Source: Plantago major
Lineage: Eukaryota > Streptophyta > Magnoliopsida > Lamiales > Plantaginaceae
Length of the DNA: 64,000 nucleotides
Assembly: GCA_026545765.1 (NCBI GenBank)
Contig: JAIFAC010000288.1
Span: forward strand, 62,001-126,000
Reading direction: 5' to 3'
Positions 21,401 through 35,600 of this stretch are shown piece after piece. Below the pieces are notes generated by a model. The model searched no databases. It saw only the letters and a list, made by a program, of their open reading frames with translations, and was not told the origin of the DNA. The stretch's first letter is position 1. Each line of letters opens with the position of its first letter. The translations under genes were made by a program, and so were the position numbers.

Positions 21401-24063
21401 GTTTATCCCACTCCTTTTGTGTATTGTTTAACACTCAAGTAGAGTTTTTCGTTTGTTATTTTATTACCCCTCCGATGTGTTGTTTAAATCTCAAATTGAC
21501 TTCTCCATTTGTAATTATCCCACTCCTTTATTCAGTTGTTTAACTCCCAAGTAGAATTTTACATTTGTTTTTTATACTACTCCTTATGTGTGTGGTTTAA
21601 CTCTCAAGTGGAGTTCTTCGTATGTGATACTCTTACTCCTTCTCTGAATTGTTTAAATCTCGAATAGACTTCTTCAGTTGATTATCCCACTCCTTTGATG
21701 TGTTGTTTATCTCTCGAGTGGTGTTTTCGTTTGTTGTTTATCCCACTCCTTTTGTGTATTGTTTAACACTCAAGTAGAGTTTTTCGTTTGTTATTTTATT
21801 ACCCCTCCGATGTGTTGTTTAAATCTCAAATTGACTTCTCCATTTGTAATTATCCCACTCCTTTATTCTGTTGTTTAACTCTCGAGTAGAATTTTACATT
21901 TGTTTTTTATCCTACTCCTTATGTGTGTGGTTTAACTCTCAAGTGGAGTTCTTCGTTTGTGATACTCTTACTCCTTCTCTGTATTGTTTAAATCTCGAAT
22001 AGACTTCTTCGTTTGACATTATCCCACTCATTTGATGTGTTGTTTATCTCTCGAGTGGTGTTTTCGTTTGTTGTTTATCCCACTCCTTTTGTGTATTGTT
22101 TAACTCTCAAGCAGAGTTTTTCGTTTGTTATTTTATTACCCGTCCGATGTGTTGTTTAAATCTCAAATTGACTTCTCCATTTGTAATCGTCGCACTCCTT
22201 TATTGTGCTGTTTAACTCTCGAGTACAATTTTACATTTGTTGTTTATCCCGCTCCTTATGTGTGTGGTTTAACTCTCAAGTAGAGTTCTTTGTTTGTGAT
22301 ACTCTTACTCGTTCTTTGAATTGTTTAAATCTCGAATAGATTTCTTCGTTTGACATTATCCCACTCCTTTGATGTGTTATTTATCTCTACAGTGGCGTTG
22401 TTCATTTGTTGTTTATCCCACTCCTTTTGTGTATTGTTTAACACTCACGTAGAGTTTTTCGTTTGTTATTTTATTACCCCTCCGATGTGTTGTTTAAATC
22501 TCAAATTGACTTCTCCATTTGTAATTATCCCACTCCTTTATTCTGTTGTTTAACTCTCGAGTAGAATTTTACATTTGTTTTTTATCCTACTCCTTATGTG
22601 TGTGGTTTAACTCTCAAGTGGAGTTCTTCGTTTGTGATACTCTTACTCCTTCTCTGTATTGTTTAAATCACGAATAGACTTCTTCGTTTGACAATATCCC
22701 ACTCCTTTGATGTGTTGTTTATCTCTCGAGTGGTGTTTTCGTTTGTTGTTTATCCCACTCCTTTTGTGTATTGTTTAACTCTCAAGTAGAGTTTTTCGTT
22801 TGTTATTTTATTACCCCTCCGATGTGTTGTTTAAATCTCAAATTGACTTCTCCATTTGTAATTATCCCACTCCTTTATTTTGTTGTTTAACTCTCGAGTA
22901 GAATTTTACATTTGTTTTTTATCCTACTCCTTATGTGTGTGGTTTAACTCTCAAGTGGAGTTCTTCGTTTGTGATACTCTTACTCCTTCTCTGTATTGTT
23001 TAAATCTCGAATAGACTTCTTCGTTTGACATTATCCCACTCCTTTGATGTGTTCTTTATCTCTCGAGTGGTGTTTTCGTTTGTGTTTATCCCACTCCTTT
23101 TGTGTATTGTTTAAAACTCAAGTAGAGTTTTTCGTTTGTTATTCTATTAACCCTCTGATGTGTTGTTTAAATCACAAATTGACTTCTCCATTTGTAATTA
23201 TCCCACTCCTTTATTCTGTTGTTTAACTCTCGAGTAGAATTTTACATTTGTTTTTTATCCTACTCCTTATGTGTGTGGTTTAACTCTCAAGTGGAGTTCT
23301 TCGTTTGTGATACTCTTACTCCTTCTCTGTATTGTTTAAATCTCGAATAGACTTCTTCGTTTGACATTATCCCACTCCTTTGATGTGTTGTTTATCTCTC
23401 GAGTGGTGTTTTCGTTTGTTGTTTATCCCACTCCTTTTGTGTATTGTTTAACTCTCAAGCAGAGTTTTTCGTTTGTTATTTTATTACCCGTCCGATGTGT
23501 TGTTTAAATCTCAAATTGACTTCTCCATTTGTAATCGTCGCACTCCTTTATTGTGCTGTTTAACTCTCGAGTACAATTTTACATTTGTTGTTTATCCCAC
23601 TCCTTATGTGTGTGGTTTAACTCTCAAGTAGAGTTCTTTGTTTGTGATACTCTTACTCCTTCTTTGTATTGTTTAAATCTCGAATAGATTTCTTCGTTTG
23701 ACATTATCCCACTCCTTTGATGTGTTATTTATCTCTACAGTGGTGTTGTTCATTTGTTGTTTATCCCACTCCTTTTGTGTATTGTTTAACACTCAAGTAG
23801 AGTTTTTCGTTTGTTATTTTATTAACCCTCTGATGTATTGTTTAAATCACAAATTGACTTCTCCATTTGTAATTATCCCACTCCTTTATTCTGTTGTTTA
23901 ACTCTCGAGTAGAATTTTACATTTGTTTTTTCTCCTACTCCGTATGTGTGTGGTTTAACTCTCAAGTGGAGATCTTCGTTTGTGATACTCTTACTCCTTC
24001 TCTGTATTGTTTAATTCTCTAATAGATTTCTTCGTTCGACATTATCCCACTCCTTTGATGTGT

Positions 24064-24120
24064 TGTTTATCTCTACAGTGGTGTAGTTCGTTCGTTGTTT
24101 ATCCCACTCCTTTATTTTGT
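24064..24120. repeat. B/D fusion monomer (HOR short by two monomers)
   Basis: The monomer begins as B (TGTTTATCTCTACAGTGGTG) and ends as D (CACTCCTTTATTTTGT), followed directly by E at 24121. The whole of C and the D/B equivalents are lost, 112 bp in all, i.e. two monomers. The junction falls in the shared ATCCCACTCCTTT box. This leaves a four-monomer HOR. Confidence 0.84.
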
Positions 24121-26729
24121 TGTTCAACTCTCGAGTAGAATTTTACATTTGTTTTTTATCCTACTCCTTATGTGTGTGGTTTAACTCTCAAGTGGAGTTC
24201 TTCGTTTGTGATACTCTTACTCCTTCTTTGTATTGTTTAAATCTCGAATAGACTTTTTCGTTTGACATTATCCCACTCCTTTGATGTGTTGTTTATCTCT
24301 CGAGTGGTGTTTTCGTTTGTTGTTTATCCCACTACTTTTGTTTATTGTTTAACTCTCAAGCAGAGTTTTTCGTTTGTTATTTTATTACTCGTCCGATGTG
24401 TTGTTTAAATCTCAAATTGACTTCTCCATTTGTAATCGTCGCACTCCTTTATTGTGTTGTTTAACTCTCGAGTACAATTTTACATTTGTTGTTTATCCCA
24501 CTCCTTATGTTTGTGGTTTAACTCTTAAGTAGAGTTCTTTGTTTGTGATACTCTTAGTCCTTCTTTGTATTGTTTAAATCTCTAATAGATTTCTTTGTTT
24601 GACATTATCCCACTCCTTTGATGTGTTATTTATCTCTACAGTGGCGTTGTTCAATTGTTGTTTCTCCCACTCCTTTTGTGTATTGTTTAACACTCAAGTA
24701 GAGTTTTTCGTTTGTTATTTCATTACCCCTCCGATGTGTTGTTTAAATCTCAAATTGACTTCTCCATTTGTAATTATCCCACTCCTTTATTCTGTTGTTT
24801 AACTCTCGAGTAGAATTTTACATTTGTTTTTTATCCTACTCCTTATGTGTGTGGTTTAACTCTCAAGTGGAGTTCTTCGTTTGTGATACTCTTACTCCTT
24901 CTCTGTATTGTTTAAATCTCGAATAGACTTCTTCGTTTGACACTATCTCACTCCTTTGATGTGTTGTTTATCTCTCGAGTGGTGTTTTCGTTTGTTGTTT
25001 ATCCCACTCCTTTTGTGTATTGTTTAACACTCAAGTAGAGTTTTTCGTTTGTTATTTTATTACCCCTCCGATGTGTTGTTTAAATCTCAAATTGACTTCT
25101 CCATTTGTAATTATCCCACTCCTTTATTCTGTTGTTTAACTCTCGAGTAGAATTTTACATTTGTTTTTTATCCTACTCCTTATGTGTGTGGTTTAACTCT
25201 CAAGTGGAGTTCTTCGTTTGTGATACTCCTACTCCTTCTCTCAATTGTTTAAATCACGAATAGACTTCTTCGTTTGACAATATCCCACTCCTTTGATGTG
25301 TTGTTTATCTCTCGATTGGTGTTTTTGTTTGTTGTTTATCCCACTCCTTTTGTGTATTGTTTAACTCTCAAGTAGAGTTTTTCGTTTGTTATTTTATTAC
25401 CCGTCCGATGTGTTGTTTAAATCTCAAATTGACTTCTCCATTTGTAATCGTCGCACTCCTTTATTGTGCTGTTTAACTCTCGAGTACAATTTTACATTTG
25501 TTGTTTATCCCACTCCTTATGTGTGTGGTTTAACTCTCAAGTGGAGTTCTTTGTTTGTGATACTCTTACTCCTTCTTTGTATTGTTTAAATCTCGAATAG
25601 ATTTCTTCGTTTGACATTATCCCACTCCTTTGATGTGTTATTTATCTCACAAGGTGTTGTTCGCTTGTTGTTTATCCCACTCTTTTGTGTATTGTTTAAC
25701 ACTCAAGTAGAGTTTTTCGCTTGTTATTTTATTACCCTCCGATGTGTTGTTTAAATCTCAAATCGACTTCTCCATTTGTAATTATCCCACCCTTTATTCG
25801 TTGTTTAACTCTCGAGTAGAATTTTACATTTGTTGTTTATCCCACTCCTTATGTGTGTGGTTTAACTCTCAAGTGGAGTTCTTCGTTTGTGATACTCTTA
25901 CTCCTTCTCTGTATTGTTTAAATCTCGAATAGACTTCTTCGTTTGACATTATCACACTCCTTTGATGTGTTGTTTATATCTCGAGTGGTGTTGTTCGTTT
26001 GTTGTTTATCCCACTCCTTTTGTGTATTGTTTAACACTAAAGTAGAGTTTTTCGTTTGTTATTTTATTAACCCTCCGATGTGTTGTTTAAATCTCAAATT
26101 GACTTCACCCTTTGTAATTATCCCACTCCTTTATTTTGTTGTTTAACTCTCGAGTAGAATTTTACATTTGTTTTTTGTCCCACTCCTTATGTGTGTGGTT
26201 TGACTCTCAAGTGGAGTTCTTCGTTTGTGATACTCTTACTCCTTCTGTGTATTGTTTAAATCTCGAATAGATTTCTTCGTTCGACATTATCCCACTCCTT
26301 TGATGTGTTGTTTATCTCTACAGTGGTGTAGTTCGTTCGTTGTTTATCCCACTCCTTTCTTGTATTGTTTAACACTCATGTAGAGTTTTTCGTGTGTTAT
26401 TTTATTACCCCTCCGATGTGTTGTTTAAATTTCAAATTGACTTCTCCATTTGTAATTATCCCACTCCTTTATTCTGTTGTTTAACTCTCGAGTAGAATTT
26501 TACATTTGGTGTTTATCCCACTCCTTATGTGTGTGGTTTAACTCTCAAGTAGAGTTCTTCGTTTGTGATACTCTTACTCCTTCTTTGAATTGTTTAAATC
26601 TCGAATAGACTTCTTCATTTGACATTATCCCACTCCTTTGATGTGTTGTTTATCTCTCGAGTGGTGTTTTCGTTTGTTGTTTATCCCACTCCTTTTGTGT
26701 ATTGTTTAACTCTCAAGTAGAGTTTTTCG

Positions 26730-26737
26730 CAAAAAAA
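26730..26737 (+). mobile_element. Possible insert remnant (A-run only)
   Basis: Monomer C reads AGTTTTTCG, CAAAAAAA, GAGTTTTTCG, then TAATATTATTACC. GAGTTTTTCG is duplicated around an A-run, and ATATTATTACC resembles the sequence after subtype I inserts. The host HOR (26591-26941) is 351 bp. It lies exactly at the domain II/III change. Confidence 0.4.
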
Positions 26738-29700
26738 GAGTTTTTCGTAATATTATTACCCCTCCGATGTGTTGTTTAAATTTCAAATTGACTTCTCCAT
26801 TTGTAATCATCCCACTCCTTTATTTTGTTGTTTAACTCTCGAGTAGAATTTTACATTTGTTGTTTATCCTACTCCTTATGTTTGTGGTTTAACTCTCAAG
26901 TAGAGTTCTTCGTTTGTGATACACTCTTACCTTCTCTGTATTGTTTAAATCTCAATAGACTTCTTCGCTTGACATTATCCCACCTTTGATGTGTTGTTTA
27001 TCTCTCGAGTGGTGTTTTCGCTTGTTGTTTATCCCAACTCTTTGTGTATTGTTTAACTCTCAAGTAGAGTTTTTCGCTTGTTATTTTATTACCCTCCGAT
27101 GTGTTGTTTAAATCTCAAATCGACTTCTCCATTTGTAATCATCCCACTGCTTTATTGTGTTGTTTAACTCTCGAGTAGAATTTTACATTTGTTGTTTATC
27201 CCACTCCTTATGTGTGGTTTAACTCTCAAGTAGAGTTCTTTGTTTGTGATACTCTTACTCCTTCTCGTATTGTTTAAATCTCAATAGATTTCTTCTGCTT
27301 GACATTATCCCACCCTTTGATGTGTTGTTTATCTCTCAAGTGGTGTTGTTCGCTTGTTGTTTATCCCACCTTTTGTGTATTGTTTAACACTCAAGTAGAG
27401 TTTTTCGCTTGTTATTTTATTACCCTCCGATGTGTTGTTTAAATCTCAAATCGACTTCTCCATTTGTAATTATCCCACCTTTATTCTGTTGTTTAACTCT
27501 AGTAGAATTTTACATTTGTTGTTTATCCTACTCCTTATGTGTGTGGTTTAACTCTCAAGTAGAGTTCTTCGCTTGTGATACTCTTACCTTTCTCAGTATT
27601 GTTTAAATCTCAATAGATTTCTTCGCTTGACATTATCCCACCCTTTGATGTGTTGTTTATCTCTCGAGTGGTGTTTTCGCTTGTTGTTTATCCCACCTTT
27701 TGTGTATTGTTTAACTCTCAAGTAGAGTTTTTCGCTTGTTATTTTATTACCCTCCGATGTGTTGTTTAAATCTTAAATCGACTTCTCCATTTGTAATTAT
27801 CCCACTACTTTATTGTGTTGTTTAACTCTCGAGTAGAATTTTACATTTGTTGTTTATCCCACTCTTTATGTGTGTGGTTTAACTCTCAAGTAGAGTTCTT
27901 CGTTTGTGATACTCTTACTCCTTCTGTGTATTGTTCAAATCTCGAATAGACTTCTTCGTTTGACATTATCCCACTCCTTTGATGTGTTGTTTAACTCTCG
28001 AGTGGTGTTGTTCGTTTGTTGTTTATCTCACTCCTTTTGTGTATTGTTTAACTCTCAAGTTGAGTTTTTCGTTTGTTATTTTATTAGCCCTCCGATATGT
28101 TTTTTAAATCTCAAATTGACTTCTCAATTTGTAATTATCCCACTACTTTATTGTCTTGTTTAACTCTCGAGTAGAATTTTACATTTGTTGTTTATCCCCC
28201 TCCTTATGTGATTGGTTTAACTCTCAACTAGAGTTCTTCGTTTGTGATACTCTTACTCCTTCTGTGTATTGTTCAAATCTCGAATAGACTTCTTCGTTTG
28301 ACATTATCCCACTCCTTTGATGTGTTGTTTAACTCTCGAGTGGTGTTGTTCGTTTGTTGTTTATCCCACCTTTTGTGTATTGTTTAACACTCAAGTAGTT
28401 TTTCGCTTGTTATTTTATTACCCTCCGATGTGTTGTTTAAATCTCAAATCGACTTCTCCATTTGTAATTATCCCACCCTTTATTGTGTTGTTTAACTCGA
28501 GTAGAATTTTACATTTGTTGTTTATCCCACCTTATGTGTGTGGTTTAACTCTCAAGTGGAGTTCTTTGTTTGTGATACTCTTACTCCTTCTCTGTATTGT
28601 TTAAATCTCAATAGATTTCTTCGCTTGACATTATCCCACCTTTGATGTGTTGTTTATCTCTCGAGTGGTGTTGTTCGCTTGTTGTTTATCCCATCCTTTT
28701 GTCTATTGTTTAACACTCAAGTAGAGTTTTTCGTTTGTTATTTTATTACCCCTCCGATGTGTTGTTTAAATCTCAAATTGACTTCTCCATTTGTAATTAT
28801 ACCACACCTTTATTATGTTGTTTAACTCTCGAGTAGAATTTTACATTTGTTATTTATCCCACTCCTTATGTGTGTGGTTTAACTCTCAACTAGAGTTCTT
28901 CGTTTGTGATACTCTTACTCCTTCTGTGTATTGTTCAAATCTCGAATAGACTTCTTCGTTTGACATTATCCCACCCTTTGATGTGTTGTTTATCTCACAA
29001 AGGTGTTGTTCGTTTGTTGTTTATCCCACTCCTTTTGTGTATTGTTTAACTCTCAAGTAGAGTTTTTCGTTTGTTATTTTATTACACCTGCGATGTGTTG
29101 TTTAAATCTCAAATTGACTTCTCCATTTTTAACTATCCCACTCATTTATTCTGTTGTTTAACTCTCGAGTAGAATTTTACATTTGTTGTTTATCCCACTC
29201 CTTATGTGTGTGGTTTAACTCTGAAGTAGAGTTCTTCGCTTGTCATACTCTTACTCCTTCTGTGTATTGTTTAAATCTCGAATAGACTTTCTTCATTGAC
29301 ATTATCCCACTCCTTTGATGTGTTGTTTATCTCTCGAGTGGTGTTTTCGCTTGTTGTTTATCCCACTCTTTGTGTATTGTTTAACTCTCAAGTAGAGTTT
29401 TTCGCTTGTTATTTTATTAACCCTCCGATGTGTTGTTTAAATTTCAAATCGACTTCTCCATTTGTAATTATCCCACCCTTTATTTTGTTGTTTAACTCGA
29501 GTAGAATTTTACATTTGTTGTTTATCCCACTCCTTATGTGTCTGGTTTAACTCTCAAATAGAGTTCTTCGCTTGTGATACTTTACTCCTTCTCTGTATTG
29601 TTTAAATCTCAATAGACTTCTTCGCTTGACATTATCCCACCTTTGATGTGTTGTTTATCTCTCGAGTGGTGTTTTCGCTTGTTGTTTATCCCACTCCTTT

Positions 29701-31269
29701 GTGTATTGTTTAACTCTCAAGTAGAGTTTTTCGCTTGTTATTTTATTACCCTCCGATGTGTTGTTTAAATCTCAAATCGATTCTCCATTTGTAATCAGCC
29801 CACTCCTTTATTGTGTTGTTTGACTCTCGAGTAGAATTTTACATTTGTTGTTTATCCCACTCCTTATGTGTGTGGTTTAACTCTCAAGTAGTGTTCTTCG
29901 TTTGTGATACTCTTACTCCTTCTCGTATTGTTTAAATCTCAATAGATTTCTTCGCTTGACATTATCCCACCCTTTGATGTGTTGTTTATCTCACAAAGGG
30001 TGTTGTTCGCTTGTTGTTTATCCCACCTTTTGTGTATTGTTTAACACTCAAGTAGAGTTTTTCGCTTGTTATTTTATTACCCTCCGATGTGTTGTTTAAA
30101 TCTCAAATCGACTTCTCCATTTGTAATTATCCCACTCCTTTATTCTGTTGTTTAACTCTCGAGTAGAATTTTACATTTGTTGTTTATCCCACTCCTTATG
30201 TGTGTGGTTTAACTCTCAAGTAGAGTTCTTCGTTTGTGATACTCTTACTCCTTCTCGTATTGTTTAAATCTCAATAGACTTCTTCGCTTGACATTATCCC
30301 ACTCTTTGATGTGTTGTTTATCTCTCGAGTGGTGTTTTCGCTTGTTGTTTATCCCACTCCTTTTGTGTATTGTTTAACTCTCAAGTAGAGTTTTTCGCTT
30401 GTTATTTTATTACCCTCCGATGTGTTGTTTAAATCTCAAATCGACTTCTCCATTTGTAATCATCCCACCTTTATCAGGTTGTTTAACTCTCGAGTAGAAT
30501 TTTACATTTGTTGTTTATCCCACTCCTTATGTGTGTGGTTTAACTCTCAAGTAGAGTTCTTTGTTTGTGATACTGTTACTCCTTCTCGTATTGTTTAAAT
30601 CTCTAATAGATTTCTTCGCTTGACATTATCCCACCTTTGATGTGTTGTTTATCTCACAAGGTGTTGTTCGCTTGTTGTTTATCCCACCTTTTGTGTATTG
30701 TTTAACACTCAAGTAGAGTTTTTCGCTTGTTATTTTATTACCCTCCGATGTGTTGTTTAAATCTCAAATCGACTTCTCCATTTGTAATTATCCCACCTTT
30801 ATTCTGTTGTTTAACTCTCGAGTAGAATTTTACATTTGTTGTTTATCCCACTCCTTATGTGTGTGGTTTAACTCGCAAGTAGAGTTCTTCGCTTGTCATA
30901 CTCTTACTCCTTCTGTGTATTGTTTAAATCTCGAATAGACTTCTTCGCTTGACATTATCCCACCTTTGATGTGTTGTTTATCTCTCGAGTGGTGTTGTTC
31001 GCTTGTTGTTTATCCCACTCCTTTTGTGTATTGTTTAACACTCAAGTAGTTTTTCGCTTGTTATTTTATTACCCTCCGATGTGTTGTTTAAATCTCAAAT
31101 CGACTTCTCCATTTGTAATTATCCCACCTTTTATCAGGTTGTTTAACTCTCAAGTAGAATTTTACATTTATTGTTTATCCCACTCCTTATGTGTGTGGTT
31201 TAACTCTCAAGTAGAGTTATTCGCTTGTGATACTCTTACTCCTTCTCAGTATTGTTTAAATCTCAATAG

Positions 31270-32680
31270 ATTTCTTCGTTGACATTATCCCACTCCTTTG
31301 ATGTGTTGTTTATCTCTCGAGTGGTGTTTTCGCTTGTTGTTTATCCCACTCCTTTTGTGTATTGTTTAACACTCAAGTAGAGTTTTTCGTTTGTTATTTT
31401 CTTACCCCTCCGATGTGTTGTTTAAATCTCAAATTGACTTCTCCATTTGTAATTCTCCCACTCCTTTATTGTGTTGTTTAACTGTCGAATAGAATTTTAC
31501 ATTTATTGTTTATCCCACTCCTTATGTGTGTGGTTTAACTCTCAAGTAGAGTTCTTCGTTTGTGATACTCATACTCCATCTATGTATTGTTTAAATCTCG
31601 AATAGACTTCTTCGTTTGACATTATCCCACTCCTTTGATGTGTTGTTTATCTCTCGAGTGGTGTTTTCATTTGTTGTTTATCCCACTCCTTTTGTGTATT
31701 GTTTAACTCTCAAGTAGAGTTTTTCGTTTGTTATTTTATTACCCCTCCGATGTGTTGTTTAAATCTCAAATTGACTTCTCCATTTGTAATCATCCCACTC
31801 CTTTATTGTGTTGTTTAACTCTCGAGAACAATTTTACATTTGTTGTTTATCCCACTCCTTATGCGTGTGGTTTAACTCTCAAGTAGAGTTCTTTGTTTGT
31901 GATACTCTTACTCCTTCTGTGTATTGTTTAAATCTCGAATAGATTTCTTCGTTTGACATTATCCCACTCCTTTGATGTGTTGTTTATCTCTACAGTGGTG
32001 TTGTTCGTTTGTTGTTTATCCCACTCCTTTTGTGTATTGTTTAACACTCAAGTAGAGTTTTTCGTTTGTTATTTTATTACCCCTCCGATGTGTTGTTTAA
32101 ATCTCAAATTGACTTCTCCATTTGTAATTTTCCCACACCTTTATTGTGCTGTTTAACTCTCAAGAACAATTTTACATTTATTGTTTATCCCACTCCTTAT
32201 GTGTGTGGTTTAACTCTCAAGTAGAGTTCTTGGTTTGTGATACTCTTACTCCTTCTGTGTATTGTTTAAATCTCGAATAGATGTCTTCGTTTGACATTAT
32301 CCCACTCCGTTGATGTGTTGTTTATCTCTACAGTGGTGTTGTTCGTTTGTTGTTTATCCCACTCCTTTTGTGTATTGTTTAACATTCAAGTAGAGTTTTT
32401 CGTTTGTTATTTTATTACCCCTCCGCTGTGTTGTTTAAATCTCAAATTGACATCTCCATTTGTAATTTTCCCACTTCTTTATTGTGTTGTTTAACTCTCA
32501 AGTAGAATTTTACATTTATTGTTTATCCCACTCCTTATGCGTGTGGTTTAACTCTCAAGTAGAGTTCTTTGTTTGTGATACTCTTACTCCTTCTGTGTAT
32601 TGTTTAAATCTCGAATAGATTTCTTCGTTTGACATTATCCCACTCCTTTGATGTGTTGTTTATCTCTACAGTGGTGTTGT
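31270..32680. repeat. Clean patch with domain II-type HORs inside domain III
   Basis: Units here regain CGTTTG, ATTGAC and CACTCCTTT, and several B monomers carry CTACAGTGGTGTTGTTCG with C monomers in TTAACACTCAAG, the marks of the second half of the 675 bp dimer. Units near 31,950 and 32,290 are 338 bp apart. This is either an interspersed block of the domain II family or a domain II segment placed here by assembly. Confidence 0.72.
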
Positions 32681-35600
32681 TCGCTTGTTGTTTATCCCAC
32701 CTTTTGTGTATTGTTTAACACTCAAGTAGAGTTTTTCGCTTGTTATTTTATTACCCTCCGATGTGTTGTTTAAATCTCAAATCGACTTCTCCATTCGTAA
32801 TTATCCCACTCCTTTATCAGGTTGTTTAACTCACGAGTAGAATTTTACATTTGTTGTTTATCCCACTCCTTATGTGTGTGGTTTAACTCTCAAGTAGAGT
32901 TCTTCGCTTGTCATACTCTTACTCCTTCTCTGAAAAGTTTAAATCTCGAATAGACTTCTTCGCTTGACATTATCCCACCTTTGATGTGTTGTTTATCTCT
33001 CGAGTGGTGTTGTTCGCTTGTTGTTTATCCCACCTTTTTGTGTATTGTTTAACACTCAAGTAGAGTTTTTCGCTTGTTATTTTATTACCCTCCGATGTGT
33101 TGTTTAAATCTCAAATCGACTTCTCCATTTGTAATTATCCCACCTTTTATTGTGTTGTTTAACTCTCGAGTAGAATTTTACATTTGTTGTTTATCCCACT
33201 CTTATGTGTGTGGTTTAACTCTCAAGTAGAGTTCTTCGCTTGTGATACTCTTACTCCTTTCTGTATTGTTTAAATCTCAATAGATTTCTTCGCTTGACAT
33301 TATCCCACCTTTGATGTGTTGTTTATCTCTCGAGTGGTGTTGTTCGCTTGTTGTTTATCCCACCTTTTGTGTATTGTTTAACACTCAAGTAGAGTTTTTC
33401 GCTTGTTATTTTATTACCCTCCGATGTGTTGTTTAAATCTCAAATCGACTTTCTCCATTTGTAATTATCCCACCTTTATTGTGTTGTTTAACTCTCGAGT
33501 AGAATTTTACATTTGTTGTCTATCCCACTCCTTATGTGTGTGGTTTAACTCTCAAGTGGATTTCTTCGCTTGTGATACTCTTACTCCTTCTCTGTATTGT
33601 TTAAATCTCAATAGATTTCTTCGCTTGACATTATCCCACCCTTTGATGTGTTGTTTATCTCTCGAGTGGTGTTGTTCGCTTGTTGTTTATCCCACTCTTT
33701 TGTGTATTGTTTAACACTCAAGTAGAGTTTTTCGCTTGTTATTTTATTACCCTCCGATGTGTTGTTTAAATCTCAAATCGACTTCTCCATTTGTAATTAT
33801 CCCACCTTTATTGTGTTGTTTAACTCTCGTAGAATTTTACATTTGTTGTTTATCCCACTCCTTATGTGTGTGGTTTCACTCTCGAGTAGAGTTCTTCGTT
33901 TGTGATACTCTTACTCCTTCTCAGTATTGTTTAAATCTCAATAGATTTCTTCGCTTGACATTATCCCACCTTTGATGTGTTGTTTATCTCTCGAGTGGTG
34001 TTGTTCGCTTGTTGTTTATCCCACTCTTTTGTGTATTGTTTAACACTCAAGTAGTTTTTTCGTTATTTTATTACCCCTCCGATGTGTTGTTTAAATCTCA
34101 AATTGACTTCTCCATTTGTAATTATCCCACTCCTTTATTGTGTTGTTTAACTCTCGAGTAGAATTTTACATTTGTTGTTTATCCCACTCCTTATGTGTTT
34201 GGTTTAACTCTCAAGTAGAGTTCTTCAATTGTGATACTCTTACTCCTTCTTTGTATTGTTTAAATCTCGAATAGACTTCTTCGTTTGACATTATCCCACT
34301 CCTTTGATGTGTTGTTTATCTCTCGAGTGGTGTTGTTCGCTTGTTGTTTATCCCACTCTTTGTGTATTGTTTAACTCTCAAGTAGAGTTTTTCGTTTGTT
34401 ATTTTATTACCCTCCGATGTGTTGTTTAAATCTCAAATTGACTTCTCCATTTGTAATTATCCCACTCCTTTATTGTGTTGTTTAACTCTCGAGTAGAATT
34501 TTACATTTGTTGTTTATCCCACTCCTTATGTGTGTGGTTTAACTCTCAAGTAGAGATCTTCGTTTGTGATACTCTTACTCCTTCTGTGTATTGTTTAAAT
34601 CTCGAATAGACTTCTTCGTTTGACATTATCCCACTCCTTTGATGTGTTGTTTATCTCTCGAGTGGTGTTGTTCGTTTGTTGTTTGTCCCACTCTTTTGTG
34701 TATTGTTTAACTCTCAAGTAGTTTTTCGCTTGTTATTTTATTACCCTCCGATGTGTTGTTTAAATCTCAAATCGACTTCTCCACTTGTAATTATCCCACT
34801 CCTTTATCAGGTTGTTTAACTCTCGAGTAGAATTTTACAATTGTTGTTTATCCCACTCCTTGTGTATGTGGTTTAACTCTCAAGTAGAGTTCTTTGTTTG
34901 TGATACTCTTACCTTCTCTGTATTGTTTAAATCTCAATAGATTTCTTCGCTTGACATTATCCCACCTTTGATGTGTTGTTTATCTCTCGAGTGGTGTTGT
35001 TCGCTTGTTGTTTATCCCACCTTTTGTGTATTGTTTAACACTCAAGTAGAGTTTTTCGCTTGTTATTTTATTACCCTCCGATGTGTTGTTTAAATCTCAA
35101 ATCGACTTCTCCATTTGTAATTATCCCACTCCTTTATTCAGGTTGTTTAACTCTCGAGTAGAATTTTACATTTGTTGTTTATCCCACTCCTTATGTGTGT
35201 GGTTTAACTCTAAAGTAGAGTTCTTCGCTTGTGATACTCTTACTCCTTCTCTGTATTGTTTAAATCTCAATAGATTTCTTCGCTTGACATTATCCCACCC
35301 TTTGATGTGTTGTTTATCTCTCGAGTGGTGTTGTTCGCTTGTTGTTTATCCCACCTTTTGTGTATTGTTTAACTCTCAAGTAGAGTTTTTCGCTTGTTAT
35401 TTTATTACCCTCCGATGTGTTGTTTAAATCTCAAATCGATTTCTCCATTTGTAATTATCCCACCTTTATTGTGTTGTTTAACTCTCGAGTAGAATTTTAC
35501 ATTTGTTGTTTATCCCACTCCTTATGTGTGTGGTTTAACTCTCAAGTAGAGTTCTTCGCTTGTGATACTTTACTCCTTCTCGTATTGTTTAAATCTCAAT

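Larger units (their letters stand above)
9168..26941. repeat. Domain II: mainly plain 337/338 bp HORs, partly 675 bp dimers
   Basis: A-monomer starts I placed in the first part are 9168, 9506, 9844, 10182, 10520, 10890, 11227, 11565, 11902, 12240, 12645, 12982, 13320, 13745, 14082, 14420, 14757, 15095, 15524, 15861, 16199, 16536, 16916, 17253, 17591, 17928, 18266 and 18621. Full-length inserts occur only at 13461 and 15237; deleted derivatives occur at 10662, 12382, 16668 and 18395. From 18.6 to 26.6 kb the array is essentially insert-free. Much of the domain alternates two HOR subtypes that differ in monomers A-F, making a 675 bp dimer. It contains no genes. Small patches with domain III spelling appear near 13.5, 16.2 and 25.6 kb. 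Confidence 0.9.
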
